Below, piece by piece: positions 17,621 to 26,090 of a DNA stretch of 64,000 bases. The first letter of the stretch is position 1; each line of letters begins with the position of its first letter. The DNA comes from Stigmatella aurantiaca DW4/3-1 (GTDB lineage Bacteria; Myxococcota; Myxococcia; Myxococcales; Myxococcaceae): positions 2,437,501 through 2,501,500 of the forward strand of contig NC_014623.1 of the NCBI RefSeq assembly GCF_000165485.1, given 5' to 3'. The translations under genes and the position numbers were made by a program. Below the pieces are notes generated by a model. It was not told where the DNA came from and did no database searches. It worked only from the letters and a program-made list of their open reading frames with translations.

Positions 17621-19399
17621 TCAGGGTCGCCAGTCATCCGTGACGAATCCTGCATTCCCGTTCGCGGTCTTCGCGGCACCGTCCTTCAGTTCACGCGCGC
17701 CCACGTCAACGACGAAGCACACGGGAACCTCGTCCTGTCGTGGCAGCTTCACGCGCTCGTACTTCACGACGACCCGACCCGGCCTGCCGGATGCCGTCTT
17801 CTCGGGCCACACGTAGACCTTCCCGCCGAGAAAGCGCGTCCCTGGGGGGGCTACTTTGGCCTGCGATGGGGTCACACCCTCGGGAACAACCCCGACAACT
17901 GTGTCGCCCGCGCGAAGCCACACGTCGGCCTCTCGATCGTATCGGTCATCCAGCACGACGCTAAAGCGGTCTCGGTCCCCCCAGTGCAACTCTTTTCGCG
18001 TTGCGACCGCGCCTTCTGGGCAGGTGAACGGGTCGGGCTTGAGTTGAACGCCGGTGCATCCGGCCGCGAGAGCACAGCCGACTGCTACGGCTTTGCGCAT
18101 GTCCGAGCCGGGAGAGGTCTTCTGGCGGGGTGCTTCTTTCGGATCTTCAGGTGGGGATGTCTTCACGGTTGAACCTTCCTCCGATACGGGGGCGGGTGTT
18201 GGCAATGTGCCCACCACAGGCGCGGGGGCGAGGGGTGACATATCAGGGGCGGATATCGGGGGCGTCGGGCTCGTGGCGCCGATGGGCTCGACGACTGACT
18301 CAGGCGTTTGGGGACGGAGCCAAAGGGCTGCGGCAACGCCGAGCACGACGGCAGCGACCGCGCCAACCGCGAGCCGCTTCCCCGAGCGACGGACAACGGC
18401 ACCCACCCTGCCGCCCAACGCACGCAGCTTGCTCCATCGGCCCGCGTCCTGCTCGACCGGCTCGTCGACGTTGGGCCGCTCGGGTCGACGCTGCTCCGAG
18501 GGGGGATGCGCGAGCGCTTGGTAGTCAGCTCCCGGATGCGCCTCCAACTCGGCCAGCTCGCGGTGAAGAGCATCGGTATCAACAGGGCGGTCTGCGGGAT
18601 CGCGGGACAGCATGCTTTCGACGAGATCGCCGAGCGCTTCGGGCACGCGGGGGTTCCGAGCCCGGGGCGGCGTGGGCGGATCGAACGGGCTGTTGAGAGT
18701 CTCGCGCGGGCGCTCTTCGGTCGGTCGCGGGTCCGTTAGCAGTTCGTAGAGCATCGCGCCGACGGCGAAGATTTCGTCGGCTACCTGGAAGGCATACTTC
18801 GCCCGGTGCTCTTCCCTGTGCTCGCGCAGGTATGTGAACTGCTCGGGGGCACGGAAGCGATCGGTTCCGGGCGGAAGTCCGCTCTCGGTCAAATCCGCCG
18901 CTTGCTCGTATGTCGCACAGCCAAAGTCGATGATCACCGGCTCGCAGTCGCTCTTCCGGATCACCACGTTAGCGAGCTTCAAATCCCGGTGAAGGATGCC
19001 CCGGCTGTGCATGTAGGCCAGGGCGGTGGCGATCTTCACAAAGACGCGCAGGATTTCGTGAAAGGTGGGGTGCTTGCGCTCTTTCCACTCGTCGAGCGTC
19101 CAGCCATCTACATACTCAAGAGCGAGATAGAAATTGCCTGCTTCCGCGTACCCATGGCCGCAAAGCGCGACGATGTTCGGATGATCCAGCATCGAAAGAA
19201 CCGTCAATTCGCGCTTCAAGCGAGCGTGTGTCTGTTTGTCGTCCCCGCTGGCCTGACGGTGCCGCGCCACCTTGACCGCGCGACGCAGCCCGTTCTTCTC
19301 AACGAGATAGACGACGGCAAACCCACCGTTGCCAAGTTCCTTCAACACGTGCCAGCCGTCAATGAAAAGGCCGGAAGGCAGCCTGAGAAGAGTTCTCAT
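17621..19399 (-). CDS. membrane Ser/Thr kinase with internal lipobox-like segment (kinase D)
   Basis: A 592-residue kinase with an intact catalytic domain at about 12-285: GNGGFAVVY, AVKVAR (Lys43), HRDLKLAN (137-144) and DFG (158-160). A transmembrane helix lies at about 341-361. Residues 434-450 read MRKAVAVGCALAAGCTG, which would be a textbook lipoprotein signal with lipobox AAGC (Cys448) if translated separately; an in-frame ATG exists at 18098-18100. The remaining 140 residues form an outer beta-rich domain. The gene overlaps the DUF2381 stop by four bases. The layout equals that of kinase B. It is inferred to transmit an envelope or DUF2381-derived signal to the cytoplasmic pseudokinase encoded next. 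Confidence 0.9.
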   Translation of the reverse strand: MRTLLRLPSGLFIDGWHVLKELGNGGFAVVYLVEKNGLRRAVKVARHRQASGDDKQTHARLKRELTVLSMLDHPNIVALCGHGYAEAGNFYLALEYVDGWTLDEWKERKHPTFHEILRVFVKIATALAYMHSRGILHRDLKLANVVIRKSDCEPVIIDFGCATYEQAADLTESGLPPGTDRFRAPEQFTYLREHREEHRAKYAFQVADEIFAVGAMLYELLTDPRPTEERPRETLNSPFDPPTPPRARNPRVPEALGDLVESMLSRDPADRPVDTDALHRELAELEAHPGADYQALAHPPSEQRRPERPNVDEPVEQDAGRWSKLRALGGRVGAVVRRSGKRLAVGAVAAVVLGVAAALWLRPQTPESVVEPIGATSPTPPISAPDMSPLAPAPVVGTLPTPAPVSEEGSTVKTSPPEDPKEAPRQKTSPGSDMRKAVAVGCALAAGCTGVQLKPDPFTCPEGAVATRKELHWGDRDRFSVVLDDRYDREADVWLRAGDTVVGVVPEGVTPSQAKVAPPGTRFLGGKVYVWPEKTASGRPGRVVVKYERVKLPRQDEVPVCFVVDVGARELKDGAAKTANGNAGFVTDDWRP

Positions 19400-20262
19400 C
19401 GCTTGCCCTCCGGAGCGGCGGTCGGAAGTGTCACTCGTGGAATCACAACGCTTCGGCCACCGGCTCCGAGCACTTCGAGAGTGAAGACAAGTCCTGCGCT
19501 CGGGGGCGGCACGTCTGCCATCACAAGCACACGGGCAGATTCCCCGGGGGCGATGGTGTCCCTTTCAGCCGTCACGCGAAGAGCCCGCAGCGTGACGCCA
19601 TCCTTGCCCCTCAACGTCGCTTCGTGTGGCGCGAATGACGGACGACCGGACAGGTTCCTGATCACGATGTCAAAGAGCACCCAACCATTGCCGCGATAGG
19701 ACACGCCCGCGTCCGACTTAAGCCCCTGCGCATCGTCCGTGGCTTCATCGAACTTAGCTGTGGGTACGCCGGATTCATTCACGTAGCCCAGCAACACGAA
19801 GTCTTCCGGCTGGGGATCGCTTTGCTGCACTTCGACCGGGCAGGCTCCGTTCGGCGGCTCGGGCCGCTCCACGTCGATCCGCGTGTCCACTTCGGCCGGA
19901 TCCATCACGAGCACGAACGCGGCCCGAGCGGGCGACTTTCCATCCGCGAAGTAAACCTCGAGTTCCTGCCGCTCGTTGGGCCGGTAATCCTCCACCGCTT
20001 GCACGATGATCGATCGCGCCCCCGTGTCCACAACCCGGATCCGTGACTGATCGACCGTGATGGTCTTCTTCTGGATGTCGGCGGGAAAGAGCAGGACCGT
20101 GGGCACATCAGGCGCGACGTGGATCTCGGGTAGTGGCTCGGTGGGGTTGACGGTGACGGCGACGGGCCGATCTCGCTTCGTGCGGCTCGGCGCAGCTTCG
20201 GCTCGCGCGGCAGCTCCCAGTAAGAGCGCGAGCAGAAGGGCCAATCTGACGGGTACGATCAA
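19396..20262 (-). CDS. DUF2381 (TIGR02268-type) secreted protein
   Basis: A 288-residue protein with a TTG start ten bases after AGGAGG and a signal peptide ending near AARAEAA. It has PTEPLPEIHVAPDVPTVLLF near the N-terminus and a C-terminal beta-sandwich half (IAPGESARVLVMADVPPP). It lacks the long central helical stretch of the copy at 12871-13773 but otherwise corresponds to it. Its last codons overlap kinase D. The promoter-proximal 115 bases and the first codons have a near copy at about 23.78-23.90 kb, preceding a truncated DUF2381 gene. The function is unknown; linkage to a receptor-like kinase suggests an envelope sensing or binding role. Confidence 0.85.
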   Translation of the reverse strand: MIVPVRLALLLALLLGAAARAEAAPSRTKRDRPVAVTVNPTEPLPEIHVAPDVPTVLLFPADIQKKTITVDQSRIRVVDTGARSIIVQAVEDYRPNERQELEVYFADGKSPARAAFVLVMDPAEVDTRIDVERPEPPNGACPVEVQQSDPQPEDFVLLGYVNESGVPTAKFDEATDDAQGLKSDAGVSYRGNGWVLFDIVIRNLSGRPSFAPHEATLRGKDGVTLRALRVTAERDTIAPGESARVLVMADVPPPSAGLVFTLEVLGAGGRSVVIPRVTLPTAAPEGKR

Positions 20263-20332
20263 AGGTGGGTGACCTCCTGGATTCGCACCCTACCATCGCC
20301 AGCGCCCGCGCAGCGCGGCCCGAGCCGAGAGG

Positions 20333-21088
20333 TCACGGAGAGTCGCGCCCGCCGATCGCCGGGAAGCGCTCGTAGGCACGTTTGAGCGCGTCCAGGTGCG
20401 CGGGGATGTCGAGATCGAGCGGCGTATCGGTGAGCTGCACGACCCATCCGCCCAACGGCGTGCGCCGCGCTCGCGTGAGCAGCTCGGCGTCGCGGGCCAG
20501 GTCCGGGAACCCGATGGTCTTCGCGGCAGCGGCAGACCAGTAGTTCAGCCACCCAAGGTAATAGGGAATCTCAGGCGAGCGAATGTGCTGGAAGAGTTTC
20601 AGGGCAGGCAGCCCCCTGCGTGGAGACGGCGGCCCTTGCAGCGTGGGCGCTGTCTGATACGCGATGTCCACCTTAGCGGCGTATGGCGTTGCACACCCCC
20701 AGAACGCGCGTGCGCCCTCCGCCACGGCTTCAAGCACAGCCGCCGATGCCGCGGTCACAGGCTCGTCCAGTGGCATTTCTGCATGGACTTCAAACTGGGG
20801 CTGACCGCCCGCGGTGAAGAGTCCCGAATTTTCCATTCCAGAAACCGTCACGGGGTAACTCTTGTCCCCGTTGCACACAATAGGGAATCCCCCGTTCTCA
20901 ATGCTTTCTACGAGCCATGCGTCGCGCTGTGGCAATGCGATGGGGCGCCCACTGCCTGAGAGCCGCCACTTCAGCCTCAAGCCGGGGAGCGCCTTTTCCA
21001 TCCCATGGATGACGTCGACTGTGCGGCTGTCTTTGCCCATGAGTGCAGGCGCGTAGGTGATAAGGGTGAGGGTTCTTTGCTGAGTCAT
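20333..21088 (-). CDS. SitI/DUF5953-like immunity protein
   Basis: A 251-residue cytoplasmic protein starting at an ATGA overlap with the toxin gene. It opens with QRTLTLITYAPALMGKDSRT and has VVDVIHGMEKALPGLRLKW-like and IALPQRDAWLVESI segments, ending in GGWVVQLTDTPLDLD. I recognise this as the myxobacterial family usually paired with DUF6310-type lipoprotein toxins (DUF5953, from memory). It is inferred to neutralise the toxin encoded just upstream. The final codons (FPAIGGRDSP) are duplicated at about 23.87-23.90 kb, showing that a second copy of this gene end once existed there. The family assignment is moderate to strong; the immunity role is inferred from linkage. Confidence 0.75.
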   Translation of the reverse strand: MTQQRTLTLITYAPALMGKDSRTVDVIHGMEKALPGLRLKWRLSGSGRPIALPQRDAWLVESIENGGFPIVCNGDKSYPVTVSGMENSGLFTAGGQPQFEVHAEMPLDEPVTAASAAVLEAVAEGARAFWGCATPYAAKVDIAYQTAPTLQGPPSPRRGLPALKLFQHIRSPEIPYYLGWLNYWSAAAAKTIGFPDLARDAELLTRARRTPLGGWVVQLTDTPLDLDIPAHLDALKRAYERFPAIGGRDSP

Positions 21089-21990
21089 CGTGTGCATCCC
21101 GTGACGACGATATTGAGGAGTGGAGCCTTGGCGAGTAGCGCGTCTTTATGCGCTTGGGTGCTCACCCCGATGACGAAGTCATATCCACATGCCGTTGCGA
21201 TGGCTCGCTCCCTTTGAATTTGCTTGAGTTCCTTGTCGATCTCCATGCTCTGGACGAAGGAATTATATTTATCGAATTGATGGGTCTTGATCTCCCAGAG
21301 CACGCGCACACCGACTTGCAGCGCATCGAAGCGTATTCCTCCCACGCTTACGTCCATGCCGGGATAACGGTTGGGCGGAAACTTGTCGGCGCACTCGTTA
21401 TGCGGATCATCTTTGGATGCGCGCGGCACCGGGATGGCCTCGCACTCCGGGCGGCGCGGGTTGGAGTCTGGTACTGGGAAGATGTCTCCAGTGGGCGACC
21501 CCTTTGGCTTAGGTGTTTGGTTCGCTAAGGGCTCCTTAGCAGGTGTCGGTTGCGTCTTGAGCTTCGCACGCTCGCGGGCTGCGTGCCGTTGATATGCATC
21601 AATCCCCTCTTGGATGGCGGCTGCGACCACCACCGCGCCAACGACAATCACTGCACCCGCGACGATTTCGGGCGCGGCGAAGATACAGAGGGCGACGACT
21701 GCGGGAGCCGCTGCATCCGCTTGGGCGACGGCGCATTTCTTTGTCACATCCCGGAACCTCATCCTGTCGCGCTCTAGAGCGTAAAAGCACCGCTCCGCAA
21801 GGATAGGCCACTCGTTGGATGCTTCTCGCACGACGCACTGCCCGTCATCTGTCCAGGGGTACAGCGCCGCCCGCTGAAGATTGGCGAGTCTCGGGCTCGG
21901 GGCCTCAAACTCTCCCGGGCTCGGATCCATCGTTGTGCAGGCTGAGAGCAGGAGCAGGAGCAGGGGGGCGCTACAAGTTCGGCGAGGCAT
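21085..21990 (-). CDS. SitA-like lipoprotein toxin with PD-(D/E)xK-like C-terminus
   Basis: A 301-residue lipoprotein: MPRRTCSAPLLLLLLSAC with the lipobox Cys at 18. Residues about 100-140 are strongly hydrophobic (VVALCIFAAPEIVAGAVIVV), a likely membrane-crossing segment. The C-terminal domain contains VSVGGIRFDALQVGVRVLWE and IKTHQFDKYN, an FDALQ...LWEIKT pattern resembling an endonuclease E-x-K site. A short CGYDFVIGV segment follows. This matches SitA-type toxins of Myxococcus that pass between cells by outer-membrane exchange and kill siblings lacking the immunity protein (DUF6310-type, from memory). The gene overlaps its presumed immunity gene by four bases. Confidence 0.72.
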   Translation of the reverse strand: MPRRTCSAPLLLLLLSACTTMDPSPGEFEAPSPRLANLQRAALYPWTDDGQCVVREASNEWPILAERCFYALERDRMRFRDVTKKCAVAQADAAAPAVVALCIFAAPEIVAGAVIVVGAVVVAAAIQEGIDAYQRHAARERAKLKTQPTPAKEPLANQTPKPKGSPTGDIFPVPDSNPRRPECEAIPVPRASKDDPHNECADKFPPNRYPGMDVSVGGIRFDALQVGVRVLWEIKTHQFDKYNSFVQSMEIDKELKQIQRERAIATACGYDFVIGVSTQAHKDALLAKAPLLNIVVTGCTR

Positions 21991-22195
21991 GGCTGCGTCC
22001 TTTCAATCAAGCGGGGGACCGTGGGTCAAGGCTCGCCCGCCTGGAGTGTGACAGGACGCTCAGACATCGGGGGCGCGTCCATCATCGGCGGTACACCTTT
22101 CCGCCCCTGATGCACGCGCCCCCGACGCGCGGCACTGCTCGGGGACAGGTCTTCCGCATGCACTGTGCGAGCTGCCCCGGTGACAGGCTGGCGGG

Positions 22196-23044
22196 TCAGT
22201 AGGTGATCGAGCTGAACGCCTTCGGCTGACGCAGCTTGAAGTCGCCCTTCACGATCGCGCGGATGGTCGTCTCGTCGTACTCGGCGCGCGTGTCGTGCTC
22301 GGACAGGCTCAATTCCTCGTCGATCCCGTAGATGAATTGGCGCCAGTCGGCACAGAACGTGATCCGCGTCACCGGGACGCGCGTCGTCATCACGAAGGGG
22401 AAGCCGCGGATGGTCCCCTTGTCGAGCATCTCCTGACGGAAGATGAAGATGCCCGTGTCCTTGAGCTGCATCAGCGCGGTTGCCCGCGTCGGGTGGATGA
22501 CCCACGCGGCCGTTCCCATCCGCACATGCGCGGTCATCGGTAGCTCGACCGCCTTGTCGACGTCGGCGAGGTAGGCGTCGGCGGTCGTGCCCGTGCTCGC
22601 GAAGGCGTGAGCGGCGTCGAGCTGCGCGAAGAGCCCCTTCGGCGCGGCGCCCGTGCCGTCACCGTTGAACCCGGCGTCGTCGAGACCATCGGCCACGGTG
22701 GCGCGGATGTCCTCTCCGACGCCCGCGTCGCCGACCCCCGGCGTGCGCAGCAGGTCGTTGCTGATGTCCGTCAGCACCATGCCCTTGTGCGCCTTGAGCA
22801 CGATCTTCCGTACTTCGGCGCGCTCCTCGGGACGGTCTCCCCTCGCCAACCCACTTGAAGACCGAAGTCCCCGTCTCTTTGTGAACGCGCCGAAGTTCGC
22901 GACGCTGGCGTAGACGCTGCCCTCGCGCGTCGTCCTGTCTGTACCCACGCGGCCGGGGGCGCTCTTCGCCGCAGCGTTGATCAGCTCACGCGCGACCTCG
23001 GGGCCGAGCGCCTTCACCATCTCCGAGATTTGCTCGCGAGTCAT
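22196..23044 (-). CDS. HK97-type phage major capsid protein, degraded
   Basis: A 282-residue protein; start MTREQISEMV. The C-terminal two thirds (from KGMVLTDISNDLLRTPG through GLFAQLDAAHAFA and AAWVIHPTRATALMQLKD to FCADWRQFIYGIDEELSLS) is a typical HK97 capsid. The N-terminal delta domain is shortened and a segment about 22.82-22.88 kb (FTKRRGLRSSSGLARGD) looks like a local frame disturbance or deletion. It follows the protease-like gene, the normal phage order. No portal, terminase or tail genes are found, so this is a remnant of a prophage rather than a functional one. Nothing recognisable lies in the 200 bases downstream. Confidence 0.75.
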   Translation of the reverse strand: MTREQISEMVKALGPEVARELINAAAKSAPGRVGTDRTTREGSVYASVANFGAFTKRRGLRSSSGLARGDRPEERAEVRKIVLKAHKGMVLTDISNDLLRTPGVGDAGVGEDIRATVADGLDDAGFNGDGTGAAPKGLFAQLDAAHAFASTGTTADAYLADVDKAVELPMTAHVRMGTAAWVIHPTRATALMQLKDTGIFIFRQEMLDKGTIRGFPFVMTTRVPVTRITFCADWRQFIYGIDEELSLSEHDTRAEYDETTIRAIVKGDFKLRQPKAFSSITY

Positions 23045-23048
23045 TCCC

Positions 23049-23784
23049 TTACACTCCTCGGATGTGTTGCTTGAACGCCTCGACGAAGCCCTGCGCGGCA
23101 TCGGCGGCGTCGAGACCCTTCGCCTTGTCGTCTTCCTCGTCGTCTGCCTTTGGCGCGTCGGCAGGCGGCGGCTCGCCCGTCTCGGGCTTGCTCTCGTTCG
23201 GGGCTGCGGGCTCCTCGCCAGTGTTTGGCTTTGCGCCCTGCGCGTCGCCCGCGTCAGGCTTGTCGTGCTCGTCTTCGGGGGGCTTCGCGTCGGCGCACGT
23301 CGAGCAGCTCGACGACCCGTTGCGCGATGCGCTCGACAATGCCGTCGCTCTCGCCGTTGAGAGACTTCGCGCGCAAGGCGCGAGCGTTCACCGGGATCGT
23401 CACGATCGAGACTTCGAGCAGCTCTTGAGCGTCACAGTCGAAGCCGCCCCGCTCGTTCTGCCGGTAGTGCCCAGGCAGCATGAGGTAGCGGACGGAGACA
23501 GCATTGAGGATGCCCTTCGCAACCTTGCGCTCGACGCGCTTCGCGAACTCGTCATCGTCATCGGACTCGACGTCGATCATCAGCGCGTCGTTTTGGACGT
23601 AGACGCGCCTTAGCAGTGTGGGCATATCCCCCGAGACACGTACTTCGGGCAGCGGCTCGGCGGAGTTACCGGTAACGGTGACGGAGCGCATGCGCACTAC
23701 TCGCCTCCCCGGCGTAGGCTCGGCTCGTGCCACAGTCCCCCAGAGAAGCGCGAGCGCCAGGGACAATCTCAGCGGTTGGACCAA
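23049..23784 (-). pseudogene. DUF2381 N-terminus fused to phage prohead protease, frameshifted
   Basis: The first about 58 codons (TTG start after AGGAGG, MVQPLRLSLALALLWG, EPLPEVRVSGDMPTLL) are the signal peptide and start of a DUF2381 protein, closely matching the copy at 20262. At about 23.61 kb the frame passes without interruption into a different protein: GILNAVSVRYLMLPGHY and LLEVSIVTIPVNARAL, the C-terminal half of an HK97-type prohead protease. The open frame ends at 23254, but a neighbouring frame from about 23290 to 23049 continues with a Pro/Glu/Asp-rich tail ending FVEAFKQHIRGV directly before the capsid gene. This shows a single frameshift in the protease part. The fusion arose by recombination and is probably non-functional. 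Confidence 0.75.
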
Positions 23785-23896
23785 AGGTGCGTAACCTCCT
23801 GGATTCGCACCCTACCATCGCCAGTGCCCGCGCAGCGCCCTTTGCCGGACGGTCACGGAGAGTCGCGCCCGCCGATCGCCGGGAAGCACTCGTAGT
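23782..23896. repeat. duplicated leader: immunity-gene end plus DUF2381 upstream region
   Basis: This stretch closely matches about 20260-20375. Both copies contain, on the minus strand, the end of the SitI-like gene (coding FPAIGGRDSP and stop), then the short intergenic spacer with the AGGAGG site and the TTG start of a DUF2381 gene. The copy here is followed on the other side by a transposase remnant. It shows that the SitAI-DUF2381 junction was duplicated before the capsid fragment was joined to it. Confidence 0.75.
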
Positions 23897-23899
23897 AGA

Positions 23900-24329
23900 G
23901 CCCCTTCGTTCGCCGCCGCACGGCGGGCGAGGGTCTCCAGGTTCTGCACGGCACAAAGGCGGCGCAGGTCGAATGGATTCTTGCGCGTGCCCAGGCAGCG
24001 TGCTCAGGTGCTGCTTGAAACCATTGAACCGCTTGCGCTTGCTCTTGCGACCGTGGCGCATCTCGGCGTCTTCAATGCTCACGCGCCTGTCCTCGGCGAC
24101 ACCTTGCCGAATCCGCACTCCGCCTGGCACAGGCTCGCTATCCTGTGCGTTCACCTGAACGAGCGCTTCGATGTAGCGCTTCAGCGGCGTCTCCTCGCTC
24201 TCTTTCGGGCGCCTCTTCTCCACCCACGCCGACAGCTGCTCCAACTGCTTATCGTTCCAGTCAATGTCCAATGCGGCCTTGAGGCTTGAGCCCGCCAGCA
24301 GCGGTCCTCCCGCCGGGAGCTACCGGGTC
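23900..24329 (-). pseudogene. DDE transposase C-terminal fragment (IS1182/IS5-like)
   Basis: On the minus strand a frame running from the ISAzo13 junction reads LAGSSLKAALDIDWNDKQ and then GGVRIRQGVAEDRRVSIED followed by EMRHGRKSKRKRFNGFKQH. This is the central part of an IS1182- or IS5-like DDE transposase. Around 23.99 kb it shifts frame; the continuing frame reads NPFDLRRLCAVQNLETLARR. The N-terminal half is missing. It was already a fragment or was cut when the neighbouring ISAzo13 element inserted at about 24.33 kb. It is non-functional. Confidence 0.6.
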
Positions 24330-25686
24330 CTCAGGAGGCTGGAGGAAATAACTTTTCCACTTTCACGGCCGCACATTGCTTGCCTATCGTGATGGAGGAC
24401 TCGGGGCGTTGGGAAGGAGCATGTAGTTCCATTCCCCATGGAAGTCATCGCGTTCGAGGTTCAATGCTTCCATGTCCTCGTCGCGTACCTTGATGCCCGT
24501 GGGGTAGTTCGACATATCGAGGCTGGCCTGAATGTGGAGTCTCTTGGCGGTCGTCGTACTCCCAATCGGATTGACAATGACTTCTCGGCTTTCCAACGGC
24601 CGCCCGCGCCAGTTGTGAGTGATGTGGCAGAACATCCGATGCTCAATCTTGTTCCACTTGCTGGTACCAGGTGGCAGATGGCTGACGGCCATCCGCAGGC
24701 CCATTTCGTCCGCCAGATGCTGCAACTCCACCTTCCACAGGCGGGCGCGGGCGCTGTTGCTGCCACCACTATCGGCGATGATGAGCAACTCCTTCGCCTT
24801 CGGATAGCGCACACTCCCCATTTCGAGCCACCACGTCCGAATGGTCGCGATCGCGAAGGCGGGGGTGTCATGCGTCACCCCGACGCTCACCCAGCCTTCG
24901 TTGGCACCCATGTCGTAGACGCCATAGGGCAAGGCCTTGCCCAGTTCCTCGTCCACAAAGTCATGGACGCGCACCCGAGGTGGCTGCCCCTTGGGGTTCC
25001 ACTCTCGCCCGGCATTCTTGAAGTCCCCCACCAGCTCCTTCTTCTTCGCGTCTACGGAGATGACCGGTGAGCCGCGCTCCTGGAACTCCTTCACCCGGGC
25101 ATTCAGGTACTCGAACTGCGCGTTGCGGTCCGGATGTTGTGCTCCCTCACGGGTCTTTCGATTGCTCTGAAGGCTGTAGCCCTGTCGGTGGAGAACCTCG
25201 CCCACCGTATGCGCGCTGAGGCCATGGCCTTGGTTATGCAGCTCCTCTGCGAGCTTCAACGTGCTTTTGCATGTCCAACGCAACGGTGAGGTGGGATCCC
25301 CACGAGTTGCTGGGTCCACCAAGGCCTCGAGGTCTGCCAGGAGCGTCGCATCTTTTGCTGTCAGTTTCCTTCGACCTCCTCCGGGCCGACGTGCGCGGAA
25401 TACCTCCTGCGGGATGCCTTGCCTCAGCTCCCTCATTCCTCGGCGAACCGTCGGCAGCGACAATCCCGTTGCTTGGGCAACAAGACGGATTCCTTTGGGG
25501 CCCAATGCCCTGGCTTCCGCTGCCGCCCATCTTCGGCGGACAGCCTCATTTATGTCGGCGCGCAAAGCCTCATACTTGCTCTGGATGGCTTTCAGCGTTG
25601 ACTCCTCGCCCATCCGTTTCCCTCGTTGCCAAGTTCATTGGTTCAACAACTGAAAGTGGAAAAGTTATTTCCTCCAGCCTCCTCAG
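24330..25686 (-). mobile_element. ISAzo13-type insertion sequence
   Basis: Inverted repeats of about 31 bases flank the transposase: 24335-24365 (beginning GAGGCTGGAGGAAATAAC) and its complement at 25651-25681. Immediately outside both ends is CTCAG (24330-24334 and 25682-25686), a candidate 5-base target duplication. The inverted repeats are perfect over this length, so the insertion looks recent. It separates a transposase fragment on the left from a helix-turn-helix gene fragment on the right. Confidence 0.85.
24384..25613 (-). CDS. ISAzo13-family transposase
   Basis: A 409-residue DDE transposase. The N-terminus has an RRRWAAAEARALGPKGI helix-turn-helix region with TGLSLPTVRRGM, then RRPGGGRRK. 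The catalytic core shows VISVDAKKKELVGDFKNAGR (first Asp), LLIIADSGGSNSARARLWK (second Asp) and PPGTSKWNKIEHRMFCHIT (Glu). These are the hallmark blocks of ISAzo13 transposases. It is full length with no frameshift, bounded by intact inverted repeats, so it is probably active. The start is the ATG at the beginning of MGEESTLKAIQ. Confidence 0.93.
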   Translation of the reverse strand: MGEESTLKAIQSKYEALRADINEAVRRRWAAAEARALGPKGIRLVAQATGLSLPTVRRGMRELRQGIPQEVFRARRPGGGRRKLTAKDATLLADLEALVDPATRGDPTSPLRWTCKSTLKLAEELHNQGHGLSAHTVGEVLHRQGYSLQSNRKTREGAQHPDRNAQFEYLNARVKEFQERGSPVISVDAKKKELVGDFKNAGREWNPKGQPPRVRVHDFVDEELGKALPYGVYDMGANEGWVSVGVTHDTPAFAIATIRTWWLEMGSVRYPKAKELLIIADSGGSNSARARLWKVELQHLADEMGLRMAVSHLPPGTSKWNKIEHRMFCHITHNWRGRPLESREVIVNPIGSTTTAKRLHIQASLDMSNYPTGIKVRDEDMEALNLERDDFHGEWNYMLLPNAPSPPSR

Positions 25687-25687
25687 G

Positions 25688-26043
25688 TTACAGATTCATA
25701 CCGAAGGGGCATCAAGACAGCGGACGATATTGCAGCGGCATTCTCTGTCTCTCAACAGACGGCTCTCCGATTCCTACGCCTGCATGGAGTCCCGATCTTT
25801 CCAGGGGGCCGACGCCCTGGAAAGCAGCACGGACTTTCCGGCCAGGATATCGCCCGCGTCACGCGACTATACAAGCGTGAGCAGTTCACCATCGGGGAGA
25901 TCGCGGAGGAGTTTGGCGTGTCGTATGGTACTATGCGCGGCTTCTTTCGAATTCATCAGATCCAGTCATGGACACACTCGGAAGCTGCGCACCTGAGGTC
26001 ACTCCGAAGATTGAAGAAGCCAACTGGAGACGGAGGTTCCTGA
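25688..26043 (+). pseudogene. truncated helix-turn-helix gene, 3' part
   Basis: Directly right of the ISAzo13 copy a frame without an ATG start reads KTADDIAAAFSVSQQTALRF, then LHGVPIFPGGRRPGKQHGLS, IARVTRLYKREQFTIGEIAE and EFGVSYGTMRGFFRIHQI, ending at TGA 26041-26043. Two helix-turn-helix-like segments are visible, with the second (FTIGEIAEEFGVSYGTMRGF) resembling the DNA-binding end of resolvases or phage regulators. The 5' part is missing. It ends 47 bases before attachment site 2. Confidence 0.6.
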
Positions 26044-26090
26044 GAAGGACATCCCTCAGCGCAAGGCGGCCTGGGTAGGCATGTGCCTAA

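Noticed and set aside
22196-23784. Intact prophage
   Set aside because: Only a capsid gene and a frameshifted protease piece are present; terminase, portal, tail and lysis genes are missing.
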